From positions 1 to 64,000 of the forward strand of contig JAIQFH010000012.1 in the NCBI GenBank assembly GCA_020073385.1: a DNA stretch of 64,000 nucleotides, read 5' to 3'. Below, in pieces: positions 1 to 9,373 of the stretch. This stretch comes from Terriglobia bacterium. GTDB taxonomy: Bacteria > Acidobacteriota > Terriglobia > Terriglobales > Acidobacteriaceae. The notes below the pieces were generated by a model. It did no database searches. It saw only the letters and a list, made by a program, of their open reading frames with translations, and was not told the DNA's origin. The stretch's first letter is position 1; the number at the start of each line of letters is the position of its first letter. A program made the position numbers and the translations under genes.

Positions 1-1
1 G

Positions 2-505
2 TCCGGGATTGTCTATTCGCGCTCGCTACGCATCGCCGGTAATCACATGGACGAGGCCATTGTGAACTATGTGAAACGGAAATATAACCTGCTGATCGGG
101 GAGCGGATGGCGGAGAAGATCAAAATCGAACTCGGATCGGCAGCTCCACTCGAGAAGCCGGTGACCATGGAGATCAAGGGGAGAAGCCTCATCGAGGGTA
201 TCCCCAAGACGATCACCGTGGACGACAGCGAGATCCGCGAAGCATTGAACGAATCCGTGACCGCCATTGTGAGCGCCATCCGTGTAGCCTTGGAGCGCAC
301 TCCGCCGGAACTCTCCGCCGATATCAGCGAGCGCGGCCTCGTGCTCGCCGGAGGCGGCGCGTTGCTGAAAAATCTCGACAAGCGAATCCGCGAAGAAACC
401 GGCCTCCCGGTATGCATTGCCGACGACCCCTTGTACAGTGTCGTGCTGGGCACGGCGAAGCTTCTCGACGACTTCAAGCTCTTGCGTCGTGTTGCCGTCG
501 ACTAG
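2..505 (+). CDS. mreB: Rod-shape-determining protein MreB, C-terminal part
   Basis: Actin-like ATPase that forms membrane-associated filaments and directs lateral cell-wall synthesis. The frame is open from the window edge, so only the last ~167 residues are present. Diagnostic MreB stretches are NHMDEAIVNYVKRKYNLLIG, SERGLVLAGGGALLKNLDKR (the actin-fold phosphate/adenosine region) and the ending PLYSVVLGTAKLLDDFK. The gene stops at a TAG, so TAG works as a normal stop in this genome. The partner genes mreC/mreD are not downstream; the next gene is convergent. Confidence 0.97.
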   Translation, partial: SGIVYSRSLRIAGNHMDEAIVNYVKRKYNLLIGERMAEKIKIELGSAAPLEKPVTMEIKGRSLIEGIPKTITVDDSEIREALNESVTAIVSAIRVALERTPPELSADISERGLVLAGGGALLKNLDKRIREETGLPVCIADDPLYSVVLGTAKLLDDFKLLRRVAVD

Positions 506-558
506 ATCCCTTCTGCGGTTCGCATCCCGCCACAAGAGGCTGTTAGGACCTACGCTGG

Positions 559-1572
559 TTACGCGGAAAGACATCGGGCGGCCGTTTCCGGGGGTACCGG
601 GTTGTAGAAGAACCAGGAGGCCCGCTCGAAGCCGGTCAGTCCAATGAGTTGCGGGAGGATTTCCAGGTGCCAGTGAAAGTCTTCTTCGATCGTCTTCCAG
701 TAGCCCTCGCGTGGGCGAAGGAAAGGTCTGTCCTGTAGCGAGAGGTTATACGGTGGACCACCTAACGTGTGCTCCAATCTCCGGAGGACGTCCCGCAGGA
801 TCCTTGCGAGATTCTCAATCTGCACGGCATTGATCCGGCTGAATGCGCTGCAGTGGGCTTTCGGGATTATGCAGGCTTCGAACGGATAACCTGAGGCGAA
901 CGGCGCCAGGCACGCAAAATCATCGTTTTCCGCGATCAAACGTCGCCGCTCCCCAAGTTCCTGGTGTAACACGTCGCAGTATATGCAGCGCTCCTTCAAG
1001 GTGAAGTAGTCGCGTGCGGCCATGAGTTTCGCCTTAATGAGACGCGGCGTCACCGGTAGGGCCATCAATTCCGAAATCGAGTGGGTGATAGTGTGTGCCC
1101 CGGCGTCCTCGCCGTGGTTCTTGAATATCAGGACGTACCGGATCCGCGTGTCCCGTTCCAGGTCGAGGATACGGGCCACGTAGGTCCGGATGACATCCGC
1201 GATCTCGTTCACCTCCAACTCATGGAGGCTGCGGTCGTGCCGTGGTGTTTCTGCGACGATCTCGTCGGCACCCACGCCGTTCATCAAGTCGTGGAATCCC
1301 TCAGGGCGCCGTCTCAGTTCACCTTCAACCCTCAACCGCAGTTGCGAATTCGGGACGACCCGGACTTTCCACCCCGGGCCATTCGCCAGCGAACCGCCCG
1401 GTCTGACAGCGAAGATTTCCGGTGGCGTAGAAGCTTCATGGGTTTCGCAGAAGGGACAAAATGTGGTTTCGCGGGTGAATTTCTTGAAGCGGAAACTTTC
1501 GGTTCGGACGGTCTCAGTTTCGGCCACGATCACCCATCGTCCCGTGAAGACATCCTTACGGAACTGAGACAT
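559..1572 (-). CDS. GalT-like nucleotidylyltransferase, variant active site
   Basis: A 337-residue protein of the HIT-superfamily galactose-1-phosphate uridylyltransferase family (Leloir pathway transfer of UMP between sugar phosphates). The start chosen is MSQFRKDVFTGRWVIVAE because GAGGTGG lies just upstream; a longer reading from 1644 lacks family homology. Two CxxC zinc pairs (CPFC, CIYC) and the C-terminal HWHLEILPQL are present. The segment that should contain the HPHSQ nucleophile motif reads AGAHTITHSISELMALP, so the usual histidine pair and glutamine are missing. It may be a family member with a different nucleotidyl substrate. It converges on mreB. Confidence 0.82.
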   Translation of the reverse strand: MSQFRKDVFTGRWVIVAETETVRTESFRFKKFTRETTFCPFCETHEASTPPEIFAVRPGGSLANGPGWKVRVVPNSQLRLRVEGELRRRPEGFHDLMNGVGADEIVAETPRHDRSLHELEVNEIADVIRTYVARILDLERDTRIRYVLIFKNHGEDAGAHTITHSISELMALPVTPRLIKAKLMAARDYFTLKERCIYCDVLHQELGERRRLIAENDDFACLAPFASGYPFEACIIPKAHCSAFSRINAVQIENLARILRDVLRRLEHTLGGPPYNLSLQDRPFLRPREGYWKTIEEDFHWHLEILPQLIGLTGFERASWFFYNPVPPETAARCLSA

Positions 1573-1666
1573 CGACCACCTCGGTACGGATCCGCGCTTG
1601 GCTATTTTCGCTCCACTCGTGAGAGTTGAAGAACACACTTGCACTCCCGTCAGTGGAGGATCTCAT

Positions 1667-2428
1667 TCACTGCACTTCGCTTCGCGAATATTCAGGCGAA
1701 GCGCCCCGCACTGCAAGCACGGGGCAGTGCGCACGCCGGACCACTTGATTAGCAGTGCGCCACAACAGTGGTGGTCGATTCCCGCCTGCACTCATTACAA
1801 TCAAGCTCGCACGGAGGTTGGATGCAATCCGGACCAATCCTTCCGCCCGATCGCCCTCTTGAACAACAGATTCCGATTCCTGCAGGAGACCCTTTCCCGA
1901 TGCAATCAGGCTTTCGAGCCGTTTTCGAAAAGCCACAGTCCTGGAGTTCCCGAAATGGAAGGGGCCCATGGTGGTTTCCTCAGCGACATGCACGAACCTG
2001 AGCTGTGCGTCGTGGTCCTGAGCTAAGGCAAGTGCGTACGGCACGCCGTCCAAAGAGCTGGTCGTGAAGTCAGTAACGTACAGAATTCGCTCAAGCTCTC
2101 CCTTTGCCAGTTCCATCTGGGTAACCCTCGGCCCAATGATCAGCACGGGACATGGCACGGTGCGGAGAAGTTCCTCGGCCGCCGAATCCAGGTCTGACTT
2201 CCGCATCTCTTGAGCATGCGTACCGATTACGGCCAAGTCGACCTGCCGATTCCTGATGATCTCGCAAATCGCACCGGGAGAGACTGCGCCTGTCAAAGAC
2301 ATGGTTGAGCCGTAACGCCGGGCGAAACCGACTGCGTAGGACAGGATCTCTGGCGAAGGTTCGGAAAAGACTGTGGCGAGCAATATATTCTTGATCGAAA
2401 GGCGAGTTTGCTCCTCGACACAGAGCAC
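1667..2428 (-). CDS. Universal stress protein, two UspA domains
   Basis: A tandem universal stress protein of 253 residues. The N-terminal UspA domain (about residues 10-105) ends in VPCPVLIIGP; the second (about 113-245) ends in AHCPVLAVRG and carries the VMSAGG stretch before it. Such proteins bind ATP or act as stress-response signalling partners in the cytoplasm. Translation starts at GTG with GGAGGTG about seven bases upstream. The usual G-2x-G-9x-G(S/T) ATP loop is only partly kept, so nucleotide binding is uncertain. Confidence 0.88.
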   Translation of the reverse strand: MLCVEEQTRLSIKNILLATVFSEPSPEILSYAVGFARRYGSTMSLTGAVSPGAICEIIRNRQVDLAVIGTHAQEMRKSDLDSAAEELLRTVPCPVLIIGPRVTQMELAKGELERILYVTDFTTSSLDGVPYALALAQDHDAQLRFVHVAEETTMGPFHFGNSRTVAFRKRLESLIASGKGLLQESESVVQEGDRAEGLVRIASNLRASLIVMSAGGNRPPLLWRTANQVVRRAHCPVLAVRGASPEYSRSEVQ

Positions 2429-2499
2429 GATTCACCTCCAAAAGTCCTTAAGATCATGGAACCGCCCACGTGGCCAGTCGCTGGTCCCGTTGCGCATTC

Positions 2500-2868
2500 T
2501 TAAGCTGCTTTGTCGAACCGCGGTTGTTCGAATGTCTCTTCGAGTTGTCCGATGGTCTCCAGCAGCCAGCTTTGAAGTGTCTGCTCAATCTCTTCGTTTG
2601 TTCCGGTCCTGTAGAGGCTGTCGACCGTTTCTCCCAGTCCGTTCAGGGGAATGTGACGACATGGGGCAGCCTCATAACGGCATCCTCTCGGAACAAACCG
2701 CATCAGCACGCAGTCAGTCTCCGGGCAAGCAGCGCATGATTCTCTAGGGCAGGTTGGTGAGTCTTCGAAGACCAGCGGTGCCCTCCATACGAGCGGTGCG
2801 CGGTAGCCCCCCTTCTGCACAAACCGCAGCTCGTTTTTTAGGATATCGAGTGCGCTGTACCTTTTCAT
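2500..2868 (-). CDS. Conserved hypothetical protein, cysteine-rich
   Basis: A 122-residue protein. The start is MKRYSALDILKNELRFVQKG because GGAGGTGT lies directly upstream. The middle has a cysteine cluster (TCPRESCAACPETDC, then RGCRYEAAPCRHIPL) that could bind a metal; the C-terminus is a predicted helix. It lies on the same strand upstream of the stress-protein gene, which has its own strong Shine-Dalgarno. I do not recognise a named family; the look is of a small protein conserved in Acidobacteriota. Confidence 0.7.
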   Translation of the reverse strand: MKRYSALDILKNELRFVQKGGYRAPLVWRAPLVFEDSPTCPRESCAACPETDCVLMRFVPRGCRYEAAPCRHIPLNGLGETVDSLYRTGTNEEIEQTLQSWLLETIGQLEETFEQPRFDKAA

Positions 2869-2911
2869 ACACACCTCCAAAACAGCGAGACCTGAACCAT
2901 GATCGAGCCCT

Positions 2912-3199
2912 TCAGGCCGCTATCGGCGTGCTATTCTCCATCACGGAAATGCTCGGCAGCATTTCTCGCTTAAGCACCACGCTCATTCCGTGGTCCCCAT
3001 CGGATTCAACCGTCATGGCAGAACAGCACGAGGAGCACAACCAGAAATATTGGGGACTCTGGGACTTGCCCGTATATTCCGGATCAGCTGGCGGTCCCCG
3101 CTTTAGCGAGTCGGCATTCGGCTCGATCGCGAATAGCTTTCCTTCATGAAGATAACGAAAGGTAGCCGAACAGGTTAGATTGGCATATTTGGCGAGCAT
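2912..3199 (-). CDS. Conserved small hypothetical protein
   Basis: A 95-residue protein starting MLAKYANLTCSATFRYLHEG, with a central CSSCCSAMTV cluster that may bind zinc. I associate this sequence pattern with acidobacterial genomes, where it is an orphan small protein; that is memory, not a search. It is followed on the same strand, after a short gap, by the 122-residue Cys-rich gene. Function is unknown. Confidence 0.65.
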   Translation of the reverse strand: MLAKYANLTCSATFRYLHEGKLFAIEPNADSLKRGPPADPEYTGKSQSPQYFWLCSSCCSAMTVESDGDHGMSVVLKREMLPSISVMENSTPIAA

Positions 3200-3334
3200 G
3201 GGATGCCCCGTACTTTCGGTTGATTAGGTGGAAGGGTGCGCCCGTGACCCGCCACGGGAGTCCAGTTGTTTGCGATGTATTCCGCCGGGGGATGCTGGCG
3301 AGGAGCAACTCTCGGAAAATGCTGTAATTTGCTT

Positions 3335-3538
3335 TTACTCTCTTCGCAGAGAAATTTCAATGACACTGATCACAAACTCGCAAATACGAACAGGGGCGTC
3401 ACGTAGCGCAAGGTAGCGTCGCCCACTGAGGGTGATTCGCACCGGAAAATCTCCGCCTTCGAGGGTCACGGTTTTGGCCTCTTCGACCAACATGGCGCCA
3501 CACCGAACAATCAGCGTCTCTTCTAAGCTCGCGGCCAT
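3335..3538 (-). CDS. Small hypothetical protein downstream of the MrfAB genes
   Basis: A 67-residue protein with a beta-rich middle (AKTVTLEGGDFPVRITLSGR) and no cysteines or membrane segment. Its start overlaps the end of the 70-residue gene upstream by 16 bases, so the two are probably translationally coupled. Together they follow the mrfB-like exonuclease gene on the same strand. Not recognised; coding is supported by the overlap arrangement rather than by a known family. Confidence 0.5.
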   Translation of the reverse strand: MAASLEETLIVRCGAMLVEEAKTVTLEGGDFPVRITLSGRRYLALRDAPVRICEFVISVIEISLRRE

Positions 3539-3735
3539 CGTTTATCATCCGCTGAATTTGCGAACGTCCCGTCAATTCTTCTCATGATCCGCTCGGCCCA
3601 CTGCACAGCCGAGCCGACCAGCGCCTCTGTGCGCGGGCTGGGCCGGCTGTCGTGCAGATCTTCCGTCGTCTTTAGATGACGCGAGACCAGAATGCTGGCC
3701 ATGATTCCTAAGACCCGTTTTCGTCCTTCCTCCAT
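3523..3735 (-). CDS. Small hypothetical protein
   Basis: A 70-residue protein (MEEGRKRVLGIMASILVSRH...) with a charged N-terminus and a helical C-terminus. It begins 12 bases after the exonuclease gene and overlaps the next small gene, suggesting a four-gene minus-strand operon headed by the helicase. Similar sequences are, from memory, recurrent in Acidobacteriota. No function can be assigned. Confidence 0.55.
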   Translation of the reverse strand: MEEGRKRVLGIMASILVSRHLKTTEDLHDSRPSPRTEALVGSAVQWAERIMRRIDGTFANSADDKRWPRA

Positions 3736-3747
3736 CTCATTGCACCG

Positions 3748-5070
3748 TTATGCCTGAGCTCGTGCTGACATAGCATCTAGTAGGGGGCGTCGGCTCTTGC
3801 GTTCCAGGCGCTCGATTCGACGATCGAACCTCACCTTGATCTCACAATAGGGACCTGGTGCGATATCACCCGTCTGAATTGCGCGACGAAGTTCATCGAT
3901 TGCCTGCCGGACTACTTGTAGGGCTTGTTCTGGATCACGAGCCTTGTGCTCGTAGTAAATCGCCAGCTGCTCGTAGGCCTCGTAGCCATGCCTTGAATTG
4001 CCGAGTGCATCTTTCCAAAGCTCACAAGCCAACTCGAAATCGCCCTCCCGCTTTGCAAGACGGGCAAGCGAGCGCCGGGCGATTCGGTCTGTCTCCGTTG
4101 GCAGCACCGACGCAATCGATTTCTCGTAGAGTTTGCGGGCTCGACTGTGCTCCCCTCGCTTTTCGCAGATGCGAGACACGCCAAACAGCTCCAACCCGTC
4201 CTGCCCCAACTCTTCGACGCCGCTGAGCAGCGAAAGAATCCGGCTCGACAGGGCTGCCAGGCCACGCAGGTCCATCTGGTTGTGGTTGAGTACTGGAACC
4301 AGCCGCTCGGCTGGGCCGCCGCGAAGATAATCGAAGTAGATTTGCGGTATTTGACCGGAGAGAACATCCGCTCCTCGGTCCCAGCCCAAAACATGGTGTT
4401 CGAGTTCCGACAGCCGCACAGACCCCAGGCGCAGCCGCCATAGATTTCTCGCGGGATGAAGGAAATCGAGGTGGGCGCGCGGAGCCGGCACCGAAATCTT
4501 GCGGCTCATGCGATAGCGGGTTTCGAGCAGTGGCCAATCGAATGATTTGCCGTTGAAGGTAACGAGTACCGGGTGTTCCGCGATCCGCTCTCGCAAGGCG
4601 AACAGTAACGAGCGTTCCTCGCTGTACTCGCGCATGAAGAACTGCTCGATCTCAAGGCCGCCTCCGTCCCACCACGCGACCCCGACGAGAAATGCATACG
4701 TGCCGCTGCCACCGGCTAGACCTGTCGTTTCCGTATCCAGAAAGAGCCACTGCTCGGGATCAGCGATCTCATCGAGAGCGTCCGGCATCAACAACCTCAG
4801 GGCACGGAGTTCTGGACAATAGCGCGGAGGTTGGGCGCACCAACAGCGCACTGAAAGATAGTCTCCGTACTGATTCGTCTTTGGCGAGGCTCCGAGAATC
4901 TGGGACAACCGGTCCGGATCATACTGAATCGTCTTTGTGCGGGGGTGCGACTCCCCGCAGTCGTCCAGCAAAGACGCTTGCCAGTCGCGCGTCGGCGCTT
5001 TCGGCGTTGAGGAGCGCCGAAGGGCCTTCAGCCCTTGGATCCGGTCAAGACTCACGTATCGCATGCTCAT
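3748..5070 (-). CDS. mrfB: MrfB/YprB-like 3'-5' exonuclease with TPR-like tail
   Basis: A protein of about 440 residues with an RNase H-like (DEDD) exonuclease domain of the YprB type: FLDTETTGLAGGSGTYAFLV supplies the ExoI D-x-E, LVTFNGKSFDWPLLETRY ExoII, and NHNQMDLRGLAAL the late D. A C-terminal helical region (residues ~300-440) resembles TPR repeats. In Bacillus subtilis MrfB works with helicase MrfA in a UvrA-independent repair path for mitomycin C damage. The ATG at 5070 forms an ATGA overlap with the helicase stop; a longer reading to 5115 is possible. Confidence 0.88.
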   Translation of the reverse strand: MSMRYVSLDRIQGLKALRRSSTPKAPTRDWQASLLDDCGESHPRTKTIQYDPDRLSQILGASPKTNQYGDYLSVRCWCAQPPRYCPELRALRLLMPDALDEIADPEQWLFLDTETTGLAGGSGTYAFLVGVAWWDGGGLEIEQFFMREYSEERSLLFALRERIAEHPVLVTFNGKSFDWPLLETRYRMSRKISVPAPRAHLDFLHPARNLWRLRLGSVRLSELEHHVLGWDRGADVLSGQIPQIYFDYLRGGPAERLVPVLNHNQMDLRGLAALSSRILSLLSGVEELGQDGLELFGVSRICEKRGEHSRARKLYEKSIASVLPTETDRIARRSLARLAKREGDFELACELWKDALGNSRHGYEAYEQLAIYYEHKARDPEQALQVVRQAIDELRRAIQTGDIAPGPYCEIKVRFDRRIERLERKSRRPLLDAMSARAQA

Positions 5071-7541
5071 GCGGTTTCTGCTGTCCTCGTAGCTGTGAAC
5101 TGAGCGTCTCGGCACAATCTCCCAAGAATTTCAAGGGCAACTTCTTTGGTTCTCTCCCTGCGATCAGCAGTGGGCCCGACGCACGAAGGGCATCCGTTCT
5201 CGCATGGGCACGCGCTGATCAGTTCGAGAGTGCGGCTCAGCAGCGTGTCGCAAGTTCGGTACAGCGGCTCGCTGAATCCGATCCCGCCTGGGTACGCGTC
5301 ATAGATGTAAAGATTGGGCTCAAAGAATTCTTTGGTCTCGGATGTGTTCGACGGGAATGCGAAATCTTCCCAGTTGATCTCGCTCGCCGCACTCGGCGGG
5401 CGTTCGCCAACGGCCGTGCCAAGGTCCCGCCGATCACACATCATCAGCAGCGTTGCCATGGACCCGAGCGCGTAGAGCAAGCCAAAGATCCCGCCCTGAC
5501 GCTCGGAGAGACTGAACGGCAATTCGGCAAGCAGGTTGTGTCCTAGCGTGAGCCAGAACGAGGTCGTGTGCATCTCGTTTTCGGGCAATTCAAGCTTTCC
5601 CGAGCCCACGTTCTCGTTGGTGAAGAATTTGATCTTCTTGAAACCCACGACCTGCGATCGCACGAGCACGTCGCCATGGGTGCGGCCCGCTGGATCCGAA
5701 ATGGTCTCTTCTTCCGCGACTTCAAGTACCCGTACCTGGGTATAACGAATCGCGTCCGTGAAGTAGTCCACGTTGACGGGCTTCACGTAGGCTTTACGCT
5801 TGTCGAAATCCAACTGTTCGACGTGGTATTGCTGGCCCTGGTGGATGTAGATCGCTTTCGGGTGAACAGTGGTAAGCGCAGAAGAAAAATCGACTTCACC
5901 GATCACCTCGGGCTTGCCACGGTCTTCGCCAGTCGTGTCGATGATGACGAAGTTGTCTGACGTGATGGAACGCAAGCTGATCGTGTCGGCGGGATAGGCT
6001 TCGTCGATCCAGTGCCAGTCTCCGCCACTCTGATGCAGGAACCCTGCTTCCCCAAGCTGCTCGCAAAGTTCCCGTAGATTGACGTTACCGAACCGCTCAT
6101 CAGTCGAAATGGGCAGCTCGAATGCCGCGCATTTCAAGTGGTTGACAAGAATCTCAAGATTGTCCGGCTGAATGTGGGCGTGTTCGGGCGAGTTTCCGAA
6201 GAAATAGTCGGGGTGTTGCACAATGAACTGATCCAGCGGAGCCGAAGACGCAACGAACACGGCGCACGAACTCCCGGTTCTTCGTCCTGCCCGGCCTGCT
6301 CTCTGCCAAGTGGAAGCAATCGTTCCCGGATACCCTGCCATTACGCAGGCATCCAACGACCCCACGTCGATCCCGAGTTCGAGAGCGTTTGTGGCCACTA
6401 CTCCCAAGATGCGTCCGTCGCGCAGACCGCGTTCAATCTCGCGCCGTTCTCCCGGCAGGTAGCCTCCGCGATAGCCGCGAATCGGTTCCGGTTGTCCTGG
6501 CTTGGAAGGATTCGCCTGCTGCAAATACGTAAGCAAGACTTCCGTGTGCAGCCGAGAATTGGCGAAGACAATGGTCTGTAACTTTCTGGCAAGGATCTCT
6601 TTCGAGACTCGTGTTGCTTCATTGATATAACTGCGCCGAATCCCGAGATTTCGATTCACCATCGGCGGGTTGTAGAACACAAACAGTTTCTCTCCCGCCG
6701 GAGCTCCGTTCTCTTCGACAACCTCGCCTTCCTTCTCGATCAGCTGGGAAGCCAGCTCGCCGGGATTCGCAATCGTCGCCGAGCAGCAAATGAACTGCGG
6801 ATCGGAACCGTAGAATTTCGCGATTCGCTTCAGCCGCCGCAGCACATTTGCCAGATGGCTGCCGAATACTCCACGGTAGGTGTGCAACTCGTCGAGCACG
6901 ATATACCGCAGGTTTTCAAACAGCCGCATCCACTTTGTGTGGTGCGGGAGAATTCCGGTGTGCAGCATGTCCGGATTCGTCAGGACGATATGTCCGCGTT
7001 CCCGGATTGCTTTGCGCGCATCACTTGGCGTATCACCGTCGTAGGTGAACACCCCAAAGCGGTCGTCGAGCCGCTTCGAAAGGTCGTGCAATTCGGAAAG
7101 CTGGTCTTGGGCCAATGCCTTGGTGGGAAACAGATAAAGTGCGCGAGTATCGGGATCCTCCTGGACCGCATTCACGACCGGCAAGTTGTAGCAGAGGGTC
7201 TTGCCCGACGCTGTCGGCGTCACCACGACAATGTTCCTGCCGTTTCGCACCAGTTCGGCCGCAGCTGCCTGGTGCGAGTACAGCTCCCGGATTCCCTTGG
7301 CCCGATACGCCTCAGACAAGGCACTTGTCACCCACACTGGTATGGGCCGAAACTTGGCCGTTCGGGCTGGGATCTGCCGGACCGCAGTAAGCACTTCTTC
7401 CTGGCGATAGCGCTCGACCAGCGATCCGAGAATGTTGTGAACAGTTTCAAGACTCGCTGGTGGGCGCGGGGCTAAGGACTGGGAAGCGGGCATGCGGGCT
7501 CCGGTTTGTATTCGCCTTTTGTTCGCCACCAAGCCTAGCAC
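5067..7541 (-). CDS. mrfA: MrfA/YprA-like DEAD/DEAH-box repair helicase
   Basis: An SF2 helicase of up to 824 residues. Motif I is TPTASGKT, motif II LDELHTYRG, motif III CSATIAN, and motif VI QRAGRAGRR. The C-terminal MrfA zinc-binding (DUF1998) domain ends with CPCENGCPSC. Partner of the exonuclease encoded immediately downstream (4-base overlap); together they are expected to process bulky or crosslinked DNA. The GTG at 7541 has GGAGGG upstream; an ATG at 7493 with GGAG is the alternative start. Length fits the family (about 750-850). Confidence 0.92.
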   Translation of the reverse strand: MLGLVANKRRIQTGARMPASQSLAPRPPASLETVHNILGSLVERYRQEEVLTAVRQIPARTAKFRPIPVWVTSALSEAYRAKGIRELYSHQAAAAELVRNGRNIVVVTPTASGKTLCYNLPVVNAVQEDPDTRALYLFPTKALAQDQLSELHDLSKRLDDRFGVFTYDGDTPSDARKAIRERGHIVLTNPDMLHTGILPHHTKWMRLFENLRYIVLDELHTYRGVFGSHLANVLRRLKRIAKFYGSDPQFICCSATIANPGELASQLIEKEGEVVEENGAPAGEKLFVFYNPPMVNRNLGIRRSYINEATRVSKEILARKLQTIVFANSRLHTEVLLTYLQQANPSKPGQPEPIRGYRGGYLPGERREIERGLRDGRILGVVATNALELGIDVGSLDACVMAGYPGTIASTWQRAGRAGRRTGSSCAVFVASSAPLDQFIVQHPDYFFGNSPEHAHIQPDNLEILVNHLKCAAFELPISTDERFGNVNLRELCEQLGEAGFLHQSGGDWHWIDEAYPADTISLRSITSDNFVIIDTTGEDRGKPEVIGEVDFSSALTTVHPKAIYIHQGQQYHVEQLDFDKRKAYVKPVNVDYFTDAIRYTQVRVLEVAEEETISDPAGRTHGDVLVRSQVVGFKKIKFFTNENVGSGKLELPENEMHTTSFWLTLGHNLLAELPFSLSERQGGIFGLLYALGSMATLLMMCDRRDLGTAVGERPPSAASEINWEDFAFPSNTSETKEFFEPNLYIYDAYPGGIGFSEPLYRTCDTLLSRTLELISACPCENGCPSCVGPTADRRERTKEVALEILGRLCRDAQFTATRTAETA

Positions 7542-7819
7542 TGGATTCCCTCCGAGGCAATATCCGAAACGACACTTAGTTTGGTCCTAGGCTCCAATCC
7601 CAGGCGCGCTCAAGATATTCGGCAAGGCGGGCCGAACAAAGTCAGTCGCTGCCCGCAAAAGAATTGCTGGGGCACCGCGGCACGCTGGACGAAGTGGACG
7701 CAGCGCAGCGCACGAAACAAACCGGCCGCGGCTCGACTAGGGCACTCAACAGCGTGGATTTTTGCTGACTGCCGGCTGATTGGGATCGGAAGAAGGCGCG
7801 CGGCAGAAGCTAGACGTGC

Positions 7820-7987
7820 TCAGGTTCCGCAGCGACAATGTCGGAGCAATAACCAAAGCCTGAAGCTGAACAGGAGCAGAGCGAGGAGCAACAAAACACC
7901 AGCACTGTACAGCAGCCAGATGTACCGCCATTTCTTTTCGTCGAAAAGGTCCGGGACTTTGCTCTTCGCATTTATTGGGTCAAACAT
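7820..7987 (-). CDS. Small single-pass membrane protein (tentative)
   Basis: A 55-residue reading starting MFDPINAKSKVPDLFDEKKW, followed by one strong hydrophobic segment (YIWLLYSAGVLLLLALLLFS) and a basic, cysteine-containing tail. The Shine-Dalgarno is weak. It is the only plausible gene in the stretch between the helicase and the cation transporter (7542-8170); I see nothing else there. Confidence 0.4.
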   Translation of the reverse strand: MFDPINAKSKVPDLFDEKKWRYIWLLYSAGVLLLLALLLFSFRLWLLLRHCRCGT

Positions 7988-8170
7988 GAAAAAACCTGGC
8001 AGACGGGTGAACCTCAACCGAGGTCAGGAGCAAGCCGCTCACGGGCTCGGTCGCGGACGGCTCGCCAGAGCTCATGCCTGCTGACGGGGCCTCACGAGCG
8101 GCTGCGCCGCAGATAGTAGCACAGCGATCTAGCCAAGAGAAAACCGAGACTGTGCGATATCCTCACCTAG

Positions 8171-8788
8171 GTGGCTTCCGTCTTGCAGATCGCTGCTCCA
8201 GACGCCGTCCGGCAAATTCGGCGCGTGCAGACAATCACCATCGCTTGGATGAGCGTGGAAGCTACTGTATCCCTTTTCTCCGCCGCGCAAGCGCATAGCC
8301 CCGCCCTGCTGGCTTTCGGTGGAGACAGCGCCATCGAACTCCTCTCCGCGGTCGTAGTCCTATGGCGATTTCGTGCGAACGCCGCGCACCAATCTGCAGA
8401 ACGACTGGCCACTCGAATCGCCGGGGCTCTACTTTTTGCCCTGGCTGCGCTCGTAGCCCTCATTTCGGCTTTGAGCCTTCTGGGCTACAGCGAACCGAGG
8501 CCCACCTTCATCGGCATCGCCCTTTTAGTCATAGCGGCCGGCATCATGCCTTGGCTGGCACGAGAAAAGCGACGACTGTCGGCAGTCACTGGAAGTGCGG
8601 CGCTAAGAGCAGATGCGGCTGAGTCTGCATTGTGTGCTTACCTTTCGGGGATTGCCCTGGTTGGACTGGCAATGAACACCATTTGGCGCTTTCGATGGGC
8701 CGATTCGATTGCGGCACTGGTCATGCTACCGCTCATCATCTGGGAAGGTCGCGAAGCCATGCGTGGCAAGGCTTGTGGCTGCTGCTGA
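8171..8788 (+). CDS. Cation-efflux-like membrane protein (CDF transmembrane domain)
   Basis: A 205-residue integral membrane protein with about five to six hydrophobic segments. FGGDSAIELLSAVVVLWRFR (helix 2) and LRADAAESALCAYLSGIAL (helix 5) hold the acidic residues that form the metal site in cation diffusion facilitators. There is no cytoplasmic C-terminal domain; the protein ends in a short KACGCC tail that could bind a thiophilic metal. It probably moves divalent metal ions. Start is GTG with no strong ribosome-binding site, so the N-terminus is provisional. Confidence 0.8.
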   Translation: MASVLQIAAPDAVRQIRRVQTITIAWMSVEATVSLFSAAQAHSPALLAFGGDSAIELLSAVVVLWRFRANAAHQSAERLATRIAGALLFALAALVALISALSLLGYSEPRPTFIGIALLVIAAGIMPWLAREKRRLSAVTGSAALRADAAESALCAYLSGIALVGLAMNTIWRFRWADSIAALVMLPLIIWEGREAMRGKACGCC

Positions 8789-8914
8789 TGTCCTCGCCAT
8801 CAAGCTGGGTGCGCAGAGCGGCCGAACTCGTCTCATGCGAATTGTCACATTCCCGTAATCGCCGACGCGTACAATTTACGGCGGCGGAACTCTAGGACAA
8901 AGCAGGTCCAAGTC

Positions 8915-9118
8915 GTGAATACCGCGATGAATGCGACGGTAGTTCGGTGCCCGTACTGCGTGGCGGGCGACGCGTTCAAGCCGATGGCGGCCCTTTCGGA
9001 CGGGCGTTTCGTCTGTCGCCAATGCGGTCATTTGGCGATCCCCAGTGACAGGAGCTTCGAGTGTGCTTGCCGGAAGTGCTTCGATCTGCGGACTATCGGT
9101 GCTCGTCGGTGCGGGTAG
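8915..9118 (+). CDS. Small double zinc-ribbon-like protein
   Basis: A 67-residue protein with three cysteine pairs: RCPYC, CRQCGH and CACRKC, arranged like a compact zinc ribbon. The internal start MNATVVRCPYC at 8927 is an equally good candidate. Such proteins are common in Acidobacteriota (from memory) and have no assigned role. It stands alone on the plus strand; the ~250 bases after it hold nothing I can call. Confidence 0.65.
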   Translation: MNTAMNATVVRCPYCVAGDAFKPMAALSDGRFVCRQCGHLAIPSDRSFECACRKCFDLRTIGARRCG

Positions 9119-9373
9119 AACCCACCGGCATGTCCCACAACTCGGGCCAAAGAAATAGGCCGCGAGTTTCCTGTTGCCAGTCAGTCACGCAGCCCAAACA
9201 ACTCAGAAAGTTGTCGCGCTCATGATAAGCGATCTCAGCCAAAATGGCTGTGAAAATTCCTCTCCTTCACAGCAGGGGGAGGCGCAATCAGGAGCTGGAA
9301 AGATGAGGCGCTTCGCAGAATTGCGAAGGTGATAAAGATAGGCGTGAGGATCGGTGAACCGAAAGACTTGACT

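Noticed and set aside
1081-1629. 182-residue plus-strand frame
   Set aside because: Antisense to the GalT-like gene; no homology and no ribosome site.
4692-5546. 284-residue plus-strand frame
   Set aside because: Antisense to the mrfB/mrfA overlap; codon pattern is that of a shadow frame.
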